This document shows positions 1-8,200 of a DNA stretch of 10,185 nucleotides, in pieces; position 1 is the stretch's first letter, and each line of letters opens with the position of its first letter. Source of the DNA: JACCXJ01 sp052387115 (GTDB taxonomy: Bacteria; Pseudomonadota; Gammaproteobacteria; JACCXJ01); assembly GCA_052387115.1 (NCBI GenBank), contig JBQTJM010000162.1, positions 1 through 10,185 of the forward strand, given 5' to 3'. The position numbers and the translations under genes were made by a program. The notes under the pieces are model-generated. The model saw nothing but the letters and a program-made list of their open reading frames with translations, was not told the origin of the DNA and made no database searches.

Positions 1-810
1 CAGGAACTGGGCTACGACGCGCTGTTCGCGGCCTCCTCCCAAGCCATCAAGGCCCTGGTGCACGATCCGCGCTTTCTCGGCGCCGATCGAGCCGGCTTCT
101 TCGGTGTGCTCCACACCTGGGGCCGACAGCTGCAGTATCACCCCCACATCCATTACGTGGTGCCGGGCGGGGCGCTCTCCTCCGAGGATGGCGCCTGGTA
201 TGCCTCGAGCCCCGGCTTCTTCTTGCCCGTGAAAGCCCTCTCACGACTCTTCCGCGGCAAGTTCCGCGCGCGGATCCGCAAGGCCGCACTGCTTGATCAG
301 ATCCCTTCCGAAACCTGGCAGCAGGACTGGAACGTCAACTGCCAGGCGGTCCCCAACGCCGAGGCCTCGATCCAGTATCTCGCCCCCTACGTCTTCAAGG
401 TGGCCATCTCGGATCACCGCATCCTCAAGGTCGAGGAAAACGCTGTCTCCTTCTCCTACAAGAAACCCGGCAGTGTCCGTTTGAGGACCCTCATGCTCGA
501 TCCCTCGGAGTTCATCCGCCGTTTCCTCCAGCACGTGTTGCCCAAAGGTTTCATGAAAGTCCGCTATTACGGCTTCCTCTCGCCCACCGCCAAGGTGCCC
601 TTGGAGGACATCAAGGTCCTGGTCGAACTGGCCCATGGCTTCACCGTGACCGTGCCCGAGATCGAGCGACCCCCTTGGCCACAACCGATCTGCCGGGCCT
701 GCGGTGGGCGACTGCGCTTCCATAGCGCCGTGCGTACCCAGCGCAGCACTCGGCCTTTGCCCATGAGTGCCGGGCCCCCGGGCTCGATCGCCCTCCCAGC
801 CAATGGATAG
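1..810 (+). CDS. IS91-family (Y2) rolling-circle transposase, 5' end outside window
   Basis: The frame is open from base 1 to the TAG at 808-810, giving 269 visible residues; the N-terminal part, where the family carries a zinc-binding domain, lies outside the window. IS91-family transposases are HUH/Y2 enzymes that nick one strand and move the element by a rolling-circle route. Visible hallmarks are the metal-binding HUH-type motif HPHIH at 139-153 and two tyrosines spaced YxxxY (YLAPY, codons 376-378 and 388-390), the expected catalytic pair. They are followed by the family-typical VAISDHRI stretch and, further on, the YYGFLSP block near 565-590. A CxxC (691-702) near the C-terminus may be half of a zinc knuckle. 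No frameshift or stop interrupts the visible part, so the enzyme could be intact. Family assignment is firm; the exact element is not identified. Confidence 0.93.
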   Translation, partial: QELGYDALFAASSQAIKALVHDPRFLGADRAGFFGVLHTWGRQLQYHPHIHYVVPGGALSSEDGAWYASSPGFFLPVKALSRLFRGKFRARIRKAALLDQIPSETWQQDWNVNCQAVPNAEASIQYLAPYVFKVAISDHRILKVEENAVSFSYKKPGSVRLRTLMLDPSEFIRRFLQHVLPKGFMKVRYYGFLSPTAKVPLEDIKVLVELAHGFTVTVPEIERPPWPQPICRACGGRLRFHSAVRTQRSTRPLPMSAGPPGSIALPANG

Positions 811-862
811 ACCCTAGCCACCACCACCCTTGCCAGGGGCCTCTGCGCTCGGTATTTCTTCC

Positions 863-881
863 GGGCCAGGGGCCCCTTTTT
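863..881 (+). terminator. Weak terminator-like hairpin after the transposase
   Basis: GGGCC at 863-867 can pair with GGCCC at 871-875 around a three-base loop, followed after one C by five T residues (877-881). It lies 53 bases after the transposase stop on the same strand, so it could end the transposase transcript. The stem is only 5 bp, so this is a tentative call. Confidence 0.3.
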
Positions 882-1055
882 GCCCAACGCCAACTTTGCC
901 TTGCCGGACGTGTCCCTTGCCCCCATCTGAATCGAGAAAACCCACCAAAAACCCATCGGCTACTGCTACTCTGACCGCTTTACGCCTCAAGCCACCGCCA
1001 TCCCTCACCACGCTACTCGCCCGCTACTGAAGCTTTCCCCTTATAAAGCGCCGTA
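882..1055. other. Non-coding tail of the IS91-like element
   Basis: I see no gene here. The sequence is C-rich on the plus strand, with short repeated TTGCC-type words near 880-930. The short open frames crossing it have no family features and no convincing ribosome site. A long non-coding tail between the transposase gene and oriIS is common in this family. Confidence 0.5.
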
Positions 1056-1074
1056 CCCGATACCGGGCTTCTTG
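1056..1074 (+). other. Candidate oriIS end hairpin and CTTG target
   Basis: CCCG (1056-1059) and CGGG (1064-1067) form a 4-bp stem with an ATAC loop. Three bases later comes CTTG (1071-1074), which overlaps GAAC (1074-1077). IS91-like elements insert beside GAAC or CAAG, so an oriIS end facing right should be followed by GTTC or CTTG on this strand. The order hairpin, short spacer, CTTG fits. The stem is short and such patterns arise by chance, so a comparison with other copies of the element is needed to fix the end. Confidence 0.4.
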
Positions 1075-1080
1075 AACAAT

Positions 1081-1113
1081 GGATTGAAACGACCTTTCAG
1101 GTCGTCTCAATCC
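1081..1113 (-). terminator. Strong hairpin, possible terminator of the minus-strand genes
   Basis: The 7-base arm 1081-1087 pairs with 1107-1113, and 1089-1095 pairs with 1099-1105, around a three-base loop at 1096-1098. The one non-complementary pair (1088/1106) is A-C on the plus strand but becomes G-U in RNA read from the minus strand, giving an uninterrupted 15-bp stem with a GAA loop. This favours a minus-strand transcript. It lies 80 bases past the GGDEF stop. The bases after it on the minus strand (ATTGTT) are only weakly T-rich, so it is not a textbook terminator; an mRNA-stabilising hairpin or a repeat-family member are alternatives. Confidence 0.5.
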
Positions 1114-1143
1114 TTATTGGATAGGGTAGGGCTGTGGGGGTAG

Positions 1144-1175
1144 GCGTTGCGAGCAGTTGGCTGCGCCAGCAACGC
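1144..1175. repeat. Inverted repeat downstream of the GGDEF gene
   Basis: GCGTTGC (1144-1150) and GCAACGC (1169-1175) are perfect complements. Inside them GCAG (1153-1156) pairs with CTGC (1161-1164) around TTGG, making a two-tier hairpin. It begins 17 bases past the GGDEF stop codon. There is no T-run on either side, so it may protect the mRNA 3' end or assist termination together with the hairpin at 1081-1113. Confidence 0.4.
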
Positions 1176-1192
1176 GAGCAGGAGCGCGTGCC

Positions 1193-2110
1193 TCACGTCG
1201 GCTCCGCCTCGTTGGTGACGACGCGGTTGCGCCCCGCCTCCTTCGCCTTGTACAGGTTCTGGTCGGCGACCTTGATGAGCGCGGCGTCGCCGGTGGCGTC
1301 CTTGGGATAGGTGGCCACGCCTGCGCTCACCGTCACCTTGCCGAGCGGCTGCGTGCTGCCGCCCTTGAACGCGTACGCCTCGACGTCCCGGCGCACGTGC
1401 TCTGCGAAGCGCGCCGCCTCCTCGCGCGTGGCCCCGTAGAGCAGCGCAACCAGCTCCTCGCCTCCGTAGCGCGCCGGGATGTCCCCGCGCCGGCCCGCGC
1501 TCTTGAGGATCGCCGACACCTCTACCAGGACCACGTTGCCCTCGGAGTGGCCGTTGGTGTCGTTGTAGTGCTTGAAGTGGTCAATGTCGAACATGATCAG
1601 CGAGATCAGGTCGCCGGTCTGCCGGGCCCGCTCCAGCTCGATCTCGAGGCGCTCGCGGAAGAAGCCGTAGTTGTACAGCCGGGTCAGCACGTCCGTGATG
1701 GCCTGCTGGTGGGTCTTGGTGACCTGGCGGGTAAGGCAGCGCACGCGCTCCACCTGCAGCCAATACAGCTCCTCCAGCATGTCCGGGCGCCGGCGCAGCA
1801 GGTTGCGGAAGTCGGGGGCCAGGATCTTCAGGATGCGGCAGGAGGCGCGCGCGCGCACGGCGGCGGAGCGGGAGCGTCCGTCCGTGCACGCGAGCTCACC
1901 CACCAGCGCCCCCGCGTCGAGCGTACGCAGGATGACCTCTTCGCTCTCGTCTCCCCCTTCGAGCAGGACCTCCAGCGTCCCGTCCAGCAGCAGGACTACC
2001 GAGTCCCCCGGGGCTCCCTCGTGCCAGAGCATCGTTCCCGCGCCGAGCCGCGTCTCCGTCCCGATGCGGGACAGCTCCGGATAGAAAGGTTGTAGGCTCC
2101 GCTCCGCCAA
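1193..2110 (-). CDS. Diguanylate cyclase with N-terminal cyclic-nucleotide-binding domain
   Basis: This 305-residue protein would make c-di-GMP from two GTP molecules in the cytoplasm; no membrane segment or signal peptide is seen. Residues about 10-110 are a cNMP-binding (CRP-type) domain with the phosphate-binding cassette GELACTDGRSRSAAV (71-85), including the Arg that in CRP contacts the cyclic phosphate. A helical linker (110-138) leads to a GGDEF domain (about 139-299). This has FDIDHFK (174-180, metal-binding Asp), active-site GGEEL (216-220) and the allosteric RxxD inhibitory site (Arg207-Asp210) at the correct five-residue distance. Both catalysis and product inhibition should therefore work. 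The start is TTG at 2110: the next upstream in-frame codons run to a TAG with no ATG or GTG, and GGAG lies 9 bases before the TTG. It follows the giant membrane-protein gene by 99 bases on the same strand. The ligand of the sensor domain cannot be told from sequence. Confidence 0.92.
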   Translation of the reverse strand: MAERSLQPFYPELSRIGTETRLGAGTMLWHEGAPGDSVVLLLDGTLEVLLEGGDESEEVILRTLDAGALVGELACTDGRSRSAAVRARASCRILKILAPDFRNLLRRRPDMLEELYWLQVERVRCLTRQVTKTHQQAITDVLTRLYNYGFFRERLEIELERARQTGDLISLIMFDIDHFKHYNDTNGHSEGNVVLVEVSAILKSAGRRGDIPARYGGEELVALLYGATREEAARFAEHVRRDVEAYAFKGGSTQPLGKVTVSAGVATYPKDATGDAALIKVADQNLYKAKEAGRNRVVTNEAEPT

Positions 2111-2209
2111 AGGTGCACGCTCCGTTTCGGTGATCGTATCCTAACGCGGAGCTCGAGCCGCGGCCAGCGGAATTGCCCAGTAAGGGACGCCCCCCCCCTC
2201 GTTGCGGAG

Positions 2210-5200
2210 TCAATCCCAGCCCGCCACATCGGCTCGAAAGACGCGCACCTGCCTTAGAACCCTCTCGCGCTTCAGGTTGAACCACACCATGGCGGCGGTG
2301 ATGGCGGCGCCGGCGGCCATGAGCATCACGGCCTTGGCCAGGCGTCCGTCGGGATAGAAGCGCACCAGCTGGCCCAGCACGTTGACGATGAGGAAGGTCA
2401 CGCCCGCGTACAGTAGCGCCCGGATGCGGAGCGCGATCCCGAACGCGGCCCCGACCAGGCTCAATAGGAGCGCGAGCGCGAAGACGCCGAGCCCCGGGAT
2501 CAGGAACACATCGGCGGTGGCGCTGGCGTAGAGCAGGGTCACGGCACCCAGGCGGGTGCCGTGGACGACGCTCGGTTTGACCTCGCGCCGGTGCAGGTGG
2601 AGGAGGATCAAGACGCTCAGGCTGGCCGGGATGAGATACAACTGGATCAGCCCGGCATCGCGTGCGACACGAGGGATCCAGAGATAGAGCGCCGCATTCA
2701 GGGCCAGGACGCCGAGATAGAGCGGCGTGGCGGTCCGGGTCGTGCGGCGCATCAGGAGATACACCGATCCGGCCGTGACGAGCCCGAGGCTCGCCGGGAC
2801 CGAGGCGAGCTGGAGCGGCACCGTCATGAGGACGGCGAGCGGCATGAGGTAGGCGAGGTGCAGGAGCGGGCGCGAGTCGAAGAAGCGCTGCAGGAACACC
2901 AGCCCATAGGCTACGACGATGAGGGCGGCCGTGTCCCACAGGCTCACCGGACCGAGCCCGAGCACCGTGAGGCGCAGGTAAAACCCCAGCGCGCCGGCCC
3001 ACAGGCACACCGCGTAGACCCACGGCGATTGCGGTGCGACGCGGGCGCGCCGCAGGCCGATCCAGAGGATCGACACTGCCGCGATCGAGGCCGCGACCCC
3101 ATCCCACGGATCGGCCGCCAGCGGCGAGCCGGCGGCCAGCCCCTCGGCCAGGGCCAGGAGGTGCAGTGACCATTCGATCACGGCCACGCCGCAGAGCCAG
3201 GGCCAGGACCGTGCGGCCAGGGCCAGGAGCGGCGACTGACTCACGCCGGCGCCCGACGATGCGAGGCGTTCGAGCACCGAGGTGAAGACCGCCAGCTCCA
3301 AGGCGTACCAGGGCAGAAGCAGGGGGGCTGTGTCCACCGGAACGAAGGCCAACGGCCAGGCGTGCAGGAACACGATCATCATCCCGAGCGCCGCCATCCG
3401 CCAGGCGTGCCGCCCGGTCGCGCCGAGACCGGTGGCGAGACCGATCACCACGGCGAGGGTCAGGAGCTGCTCGGGCACGGGGACGTCCCCATAAAGCAGC
3501 AATGCCACGATGCTCATGACGGTACCGAGCGCACAAGAGCGCAGCAACGGCGCGCGCGGCTCGATGCCAGGCAGGCGCCGGATCGCCGCGTACACGACGA
3601 GCGCGAAGCCGGCCATCGCCAGCGGCGGGTGAACAATCGAGGATGCCAGCATCAGATACCCGCCCCACCACCCCCCCGCGCACGCCGCCACCAGGCCGTG
3701 CATCCCAACCGACGTGCGAGACAGGCGAAGCGCGTGGCCCATCGACACGGCCAAGGTGAGCGACAGGAGGATCACGAACCCGGCCTGGCCGCTGCGAACG
3801 CCCGGAAACGACAAGAAGAGCGCGTCCCACACGCACGCGCCCAGGGCCAGGAACCCGAGCCCGATCCCGAGCGACGCGGCGGCCGTGAACGGCGCCGCCA
3901 GATCGTGCCCGCCCCACCCCATCCGTGCGGCGATGCCTGCGCCATAGCGCTGCCACGAGCATCCCGCGTAGAGAAGGACATTGGCCCAGGCCAAGAGGCC
4001 GATCAGGAGCCATTTCACGAGCTCGACGGAGGAGGCCATCGGGATCGACGCATCGAGGAGGGCGAGGATCGACAGGCCACCGGCGGCCGCGAGGCCGGAG
4101 ACGGCGCCCCACGCCCAGCCGGGCCAGGTGCTGTGGCCGAGCAGGAGGAACAGGTAACCGGACGCGGTCAGGAGTCGCAGCGCCAAGGCACCGCACCCTA
4201 CCTCGACATCCGAGAGTCCCGCCGCGATGAAGCCGAGGCCGAGCCACGGCCAGGTGCCGGCATCGAGCGCGGAGCGCGGCCATCGGGCGTTGAACGCCGG
4301 GACCACGAAAGCCGCTAGCGACCCTAGGACATAAGCCCAGCCCAGGCTGGCGACGGACACCCACGCGCCCGCCCCAAGAGTGATGAGAGCGCTCCCCCCG
4401 GCGGCGCTCAAGAGGAGCCCGACACCGATCCCGCGCACCGGCGCGAGGAGCGCCGCGGGGATGGGCCAACGCAAGGGTGGGAGGGCCAGCGCCAGCGCCA
4501 GCAGGACCCCGGGGAGCTCGCCGCCACGGTGCCAGGGTACGAGCGCGCCGAAGGCGGCGAGGAGCACGGAGACGTAGCAGAGACCCGCGACGACGCGTAG
4601 GGGCCCGCTCAGGCGCCCGGCCCCGCTCGGCCAGCGGTGCACCGCGTCCGCCCCCAGGGCGAACAGCAAAGACACGATCGCGAGCGTGACCCAGAGGTCC
4701 GCCAGACCGGGATCCGTCAGCGCCATCCCGGCCAGGCCATCGTGAAATTCAACGAGCTGCGCGGTGAAGAGCGCGAGCACCAAGAGCATGAGACCCGCGA
4801 GATCCAGCACGAAGCGCCGGATCCGTGCCCCCAGCAGCACCGTGCCTCCCAGCGCCAGCACCAGGATCGGCGTGGTCCCATCGATCCGCTGCGCCAGCGT
4901 GATGCCATAGCCCTGCAGGCCGACGGCGATAGACGCCAAGGCCACCGCCGTGTGCGCGAGCGGCAGCGGATACAGGCCGCGGGCGGGGTCCGACCCCACG
5001 ACCCGCGCCGCCGCCAGGAACGCGAGCGCGAGCAGCGCCAGCACGAGCCCGGCACCGGGATCGGCGGCCAGCGGCCCCAGGCCTTGTGTGGCGTTCATCG
5101 CGCCGTACAGGAAGAGCACGCCCAAGGTCAACGCCATAAGCATGAGATAGACATGGGCGCGCTTGCGGTAACACCCTGCCGAAGCGCCCCAGAAGCCGGC

Positions 5201-8200
5201 GGCGATCGCGGGGACCGGGAGCAGGCCGAGGCCGAGCGTGACGCGGGCGTCGAGCAGCGCCCCGATGGTTAAGGTCATACCCGCGAGGCAGAGGCCCATT
5301 GCGCTCGTGTGGGCCGTGCGCTCTATGACCGCGCGACCGCCGCCGCGCCCGTAGCCGCCACGAAGGCGCAGCGCGGTAGCGAGTCCCAGCGCCGCGGGTT
5401 GCCGCAGCACCCACAGCCCGCCCGCCCAGGCGATCAGGGCATAACCGGTGAGCGCGGCCAACATGGATTCCGTCGTCGTGAAGCCCAGGAGGTGCAGGGC
5501 CGCGAGCCACGCCCCGGCTCCCAGCACCAGGGCGACGGCGATGAGCTCGGCGCGGCGAAAACGCCCGGCGCACAGGACGCCCACCACGGCGCCCATGGCG
5601 GCGGACAACACCCAGGCCCATCCGAGCCGCCCTTGCACGAGCCGCATGAGAAGGTGCGCTATTCCGGCCAGCCACAAGACCACCATCGCCTGCGTGAGCG
5701 GGCCGGCCAAGAGCCGCTGGTATGCCGACCCGTGGCCCCGTCGCAACAACCTCCCCCACAGATTCACCGGCAGAGGATCGATAGCATGGTTCTCGACTTC
5801 CCCCCGCCGCCCGGGGGCCGCTGGCCCCAGCGCTACGCGCGCGACCCACAGGAGCATCGCCAGCACCATGAGCAAGCCGCCGGCCGAGGGCTCGGGGAAA
5901 TAGCTGAGCTTGGCGAGGACCCCCGCCGCCGCGCAGCACCCGAGCGCCGCGTAGATGAGCGGGCGCAGAAAGAGCGCGAGGCCCAACCGGAAAGACAGCG
6001 CCCCGGAGAGCACGAGCACGATGGCCGGCATAGCCGCCGCTTCTCCCTGCCAGGACCAGGCACCGAGCGCGAGCGGAACCGCGAGGACCGCGGCGAGCAA
6101 GCCGCTGTCGAGCGACACCTCCGCGCGCGTCACCTGGCGCGCATCCAGGAGACCGAGCCCGCGCCCGATCCACAGCGCGGCCAGGACCAGGAGGCCGAAG
6201 CTGAGCTGCGTGGCCCAGGCCATGGCCGGCCAACGCGGCGCATAGGCGAGCGTGAGGGCGCACAGGAGCAGGACGCCGTAGCGCCCGAGTTTCTCCGCTA
6301 CCCCGCCCGGACTCGCGCCGCCGACCGTGTGCGCCCCGGTCCGGGTCGCGATCAACGCATACCAGAGGCCCGTGGCGGCAGCCCCCGTCGCGAGCCCGAC
6401 GAGCCCCGGCTCGCCGTTCCAGAGGCCCCAGGCGGTGAGCGACCAGAGCGCGAATCCCAGTGTCCAGGAAGCGATCTCACCCAGTCGCGCCGAGCGCCCG
6501 GCCAGCAGCGAGCGGTTCAGGGCATAGAGCCCCGCGAGGCCCGGCAAGGCGAGGAGGAGGTGCAGGGCCGGATCGAACGGCCGCAGCACGACGAGCGCGT
6601 AGAGCCAAGAGGCCGAGCCGAGCAAGAGGTAGAGCGGGGTCAGGGTCAGGTAATGCCAGACCACGAAACCGTACAGCCCGATGGCCAGGACCAACGTCAC
6701 GCCGCGCGCCACGGGCGCGCCCGAGGCGAGCCCGAGCGCGAGCACCGAAAGCCCGTAGATCGCGAGGTTGAACCGTGACAGGAATGCGTGGCCACCGCTC
6801 CAGTGCTTGAGCCGGGCATCGACGTAGAAGAGCAAACCGCAGACGGCCATGAGGAACGGCCCGTAGTATCCCTGCGGTACGAGCACGCCCTCCGGCGCGC
6901 CCCAGGTGGCGTGCAGAAAGGCGATGAGCACGGCATAGAAAAGGGTGCCGGCGGCGTAGATCGCGCTCTTGCGGCGCTCGACGAAGATCGCCTGGAGCCA
7001 TTCGTCGGTGAAGCGCAGGAGCGCGTGGCCCAGGAGTAAGAGGATGACCAGGTGGATGAGGGCGATCCCGGCCCAGCTCCGCCACACGTCGAGGAGCGGG
7101 ACGGCGAGCTGGGTGGCGGACAGCCCTAGGAAGAGACGCGGGTGGGCGCCCAGGCGCCGATCCATCACCCCGGAAGCCAGCAAGACGGCCGGATAGAGGA
7201 GGCCCAGGGACAGGGCCGCGGCCACGAGCGCGGCTGCCACGAACCCGAGCGACGGGGAGGCCGAGAGCAGGCGCGTGGCGGCCGCGATGGTCAGCGGCAC
7301 CAGGAGCGCGCCCAGCGCCGTCAGCACCTCGCTCGATACGCGCAACTCCGGTCGGCGGCGGCAAAGCTCATAGCCGCCGCCGATCAGCAGGAGCGTATAA
7401 AGGAGCAGGGCGCCCCAGATCGCGAGGGCCTTCCCGAAACCCGTGGTGTAAGAGACCAGGAACACGGAACCGGCGACGAAGCAGAAGCCCCCGATGAACC
7501 ACCCGATGTTCTGCGCCAGGAACGGCGCGATGAACGCGTGCCAGCCCGAGACCGCCTCCAGGGTCCGTTCCAGCAGGCCGCGCTCGGCGGGCCTCCAGGC
7601 GTGGCTCGCCGCGACTTCGCGATCGGCGGTCGGAGCAACGGCCCTCCACTCCTGCTCCCGGCGGGAGGGGGTTGAGGGGTGGGTCCCCTCCTGCTCGTCC
7701 ATGGCGGCCGGCGCCGTACCGGCCGCCTTTCCCGGGACCACGACCGGCGCACCCGGCGACCCGATCGCCGCCTTACCCGCGGCACCGTGGGCCTGCAACG
7801 GCGGGTCTTCCGGCCCGCATTTCTCACCACTGCCCGTCGCGAGGGCGCTGAGCCGCCGGTCTGGCGGGCCGCACGGACTGAAAGACGGCGAAGGCGTAGC
7901 TGACACTACGTCGAGCCGGCTCGAAGGAGTACGGCCCGCCAGGCCGAGCGGATCGGCGGCCGCAGCAGGGTGGTGGTGAGAAATGCGGGCTAGCCCCGCG
8001 ACCGAAGACTCCGCCTCCGCCCACGGTTCGTCGGCCTCGGCCCAAGGCGCTGCGCCCACGACCAGTCCCCGCGCCGATAGCAAGCCAAAGCCCCGCGCGC
8101 GGCGCGCACGCCACTCCTCGCTCCCGGGTCCCGCCTCGACGGCGCGAAGCTGTTCCAGCCACAGGCCGTCGATCCCGGCACACAGCTCCGCATAGTGCTC

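Larger units (their letters stand above)
1..1070 (+). mobile_element. 3' portion of an IS91-family insertion element
   Basis: The transposase gene and the roughly 260 bases of non-coding DNA after it are interpreted as the distal part of an IS91-like element. Family members have no terminal inverted repeats and make no target duplication. The end downstream of the transposase (oriIS) usually ends in a short hairpin next to a GTTC or CTTG tetranucleotide. A matching arrangement is seen at 1056-1074, which sets the proposed right boundary. The left end is outside the window. The boundary is inferred from pattern only. Confidence 0.6.

Noticed and set aside
1081..1113. CRISPR repeat, suggested by GGATTGAAAC and, on the other strand, GTTTCAATCC
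   Set aside because: Only one copy is present, with no spacers or cas genes; the sequence is better explained as a hairpin.
1157..2095. Open frame of 312 residues on the plus strand
   Set aside because: Antisense to the GGDEF gene, whose motifs on the minus strand are unambiguous.
2111..2209. Promoter for the GGDEF gene (TAGGAT on the minus strand at 2138-2143)
   Set aside because: The -10-like word has no reasonable -35 partner at the proper distance, so I did not list it.
1896..4469. Open frame of 857 residues on the minus strand
   Set aside because: It lies in another frame of the giant gene and the GGDEF gene, is Arg/Gly/Pro-rich with no domain, and is the usual by-product of high G+C at third positions.
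4749..6263. Open frame of 504 residues on the minus strand within the giant gene
   Set aside because: Same-strand alternative frame of the giant gene; low-complexity Arg/Ala/Gly composition and no recognisable family.
5309..6778. Open frame of 489 residues on the plus strand
   Set aside because: Antisense to the membrane-domain coding region; the Arg/Glu/Gln/Pro composition is what the complement of hydrophobic codons yields.
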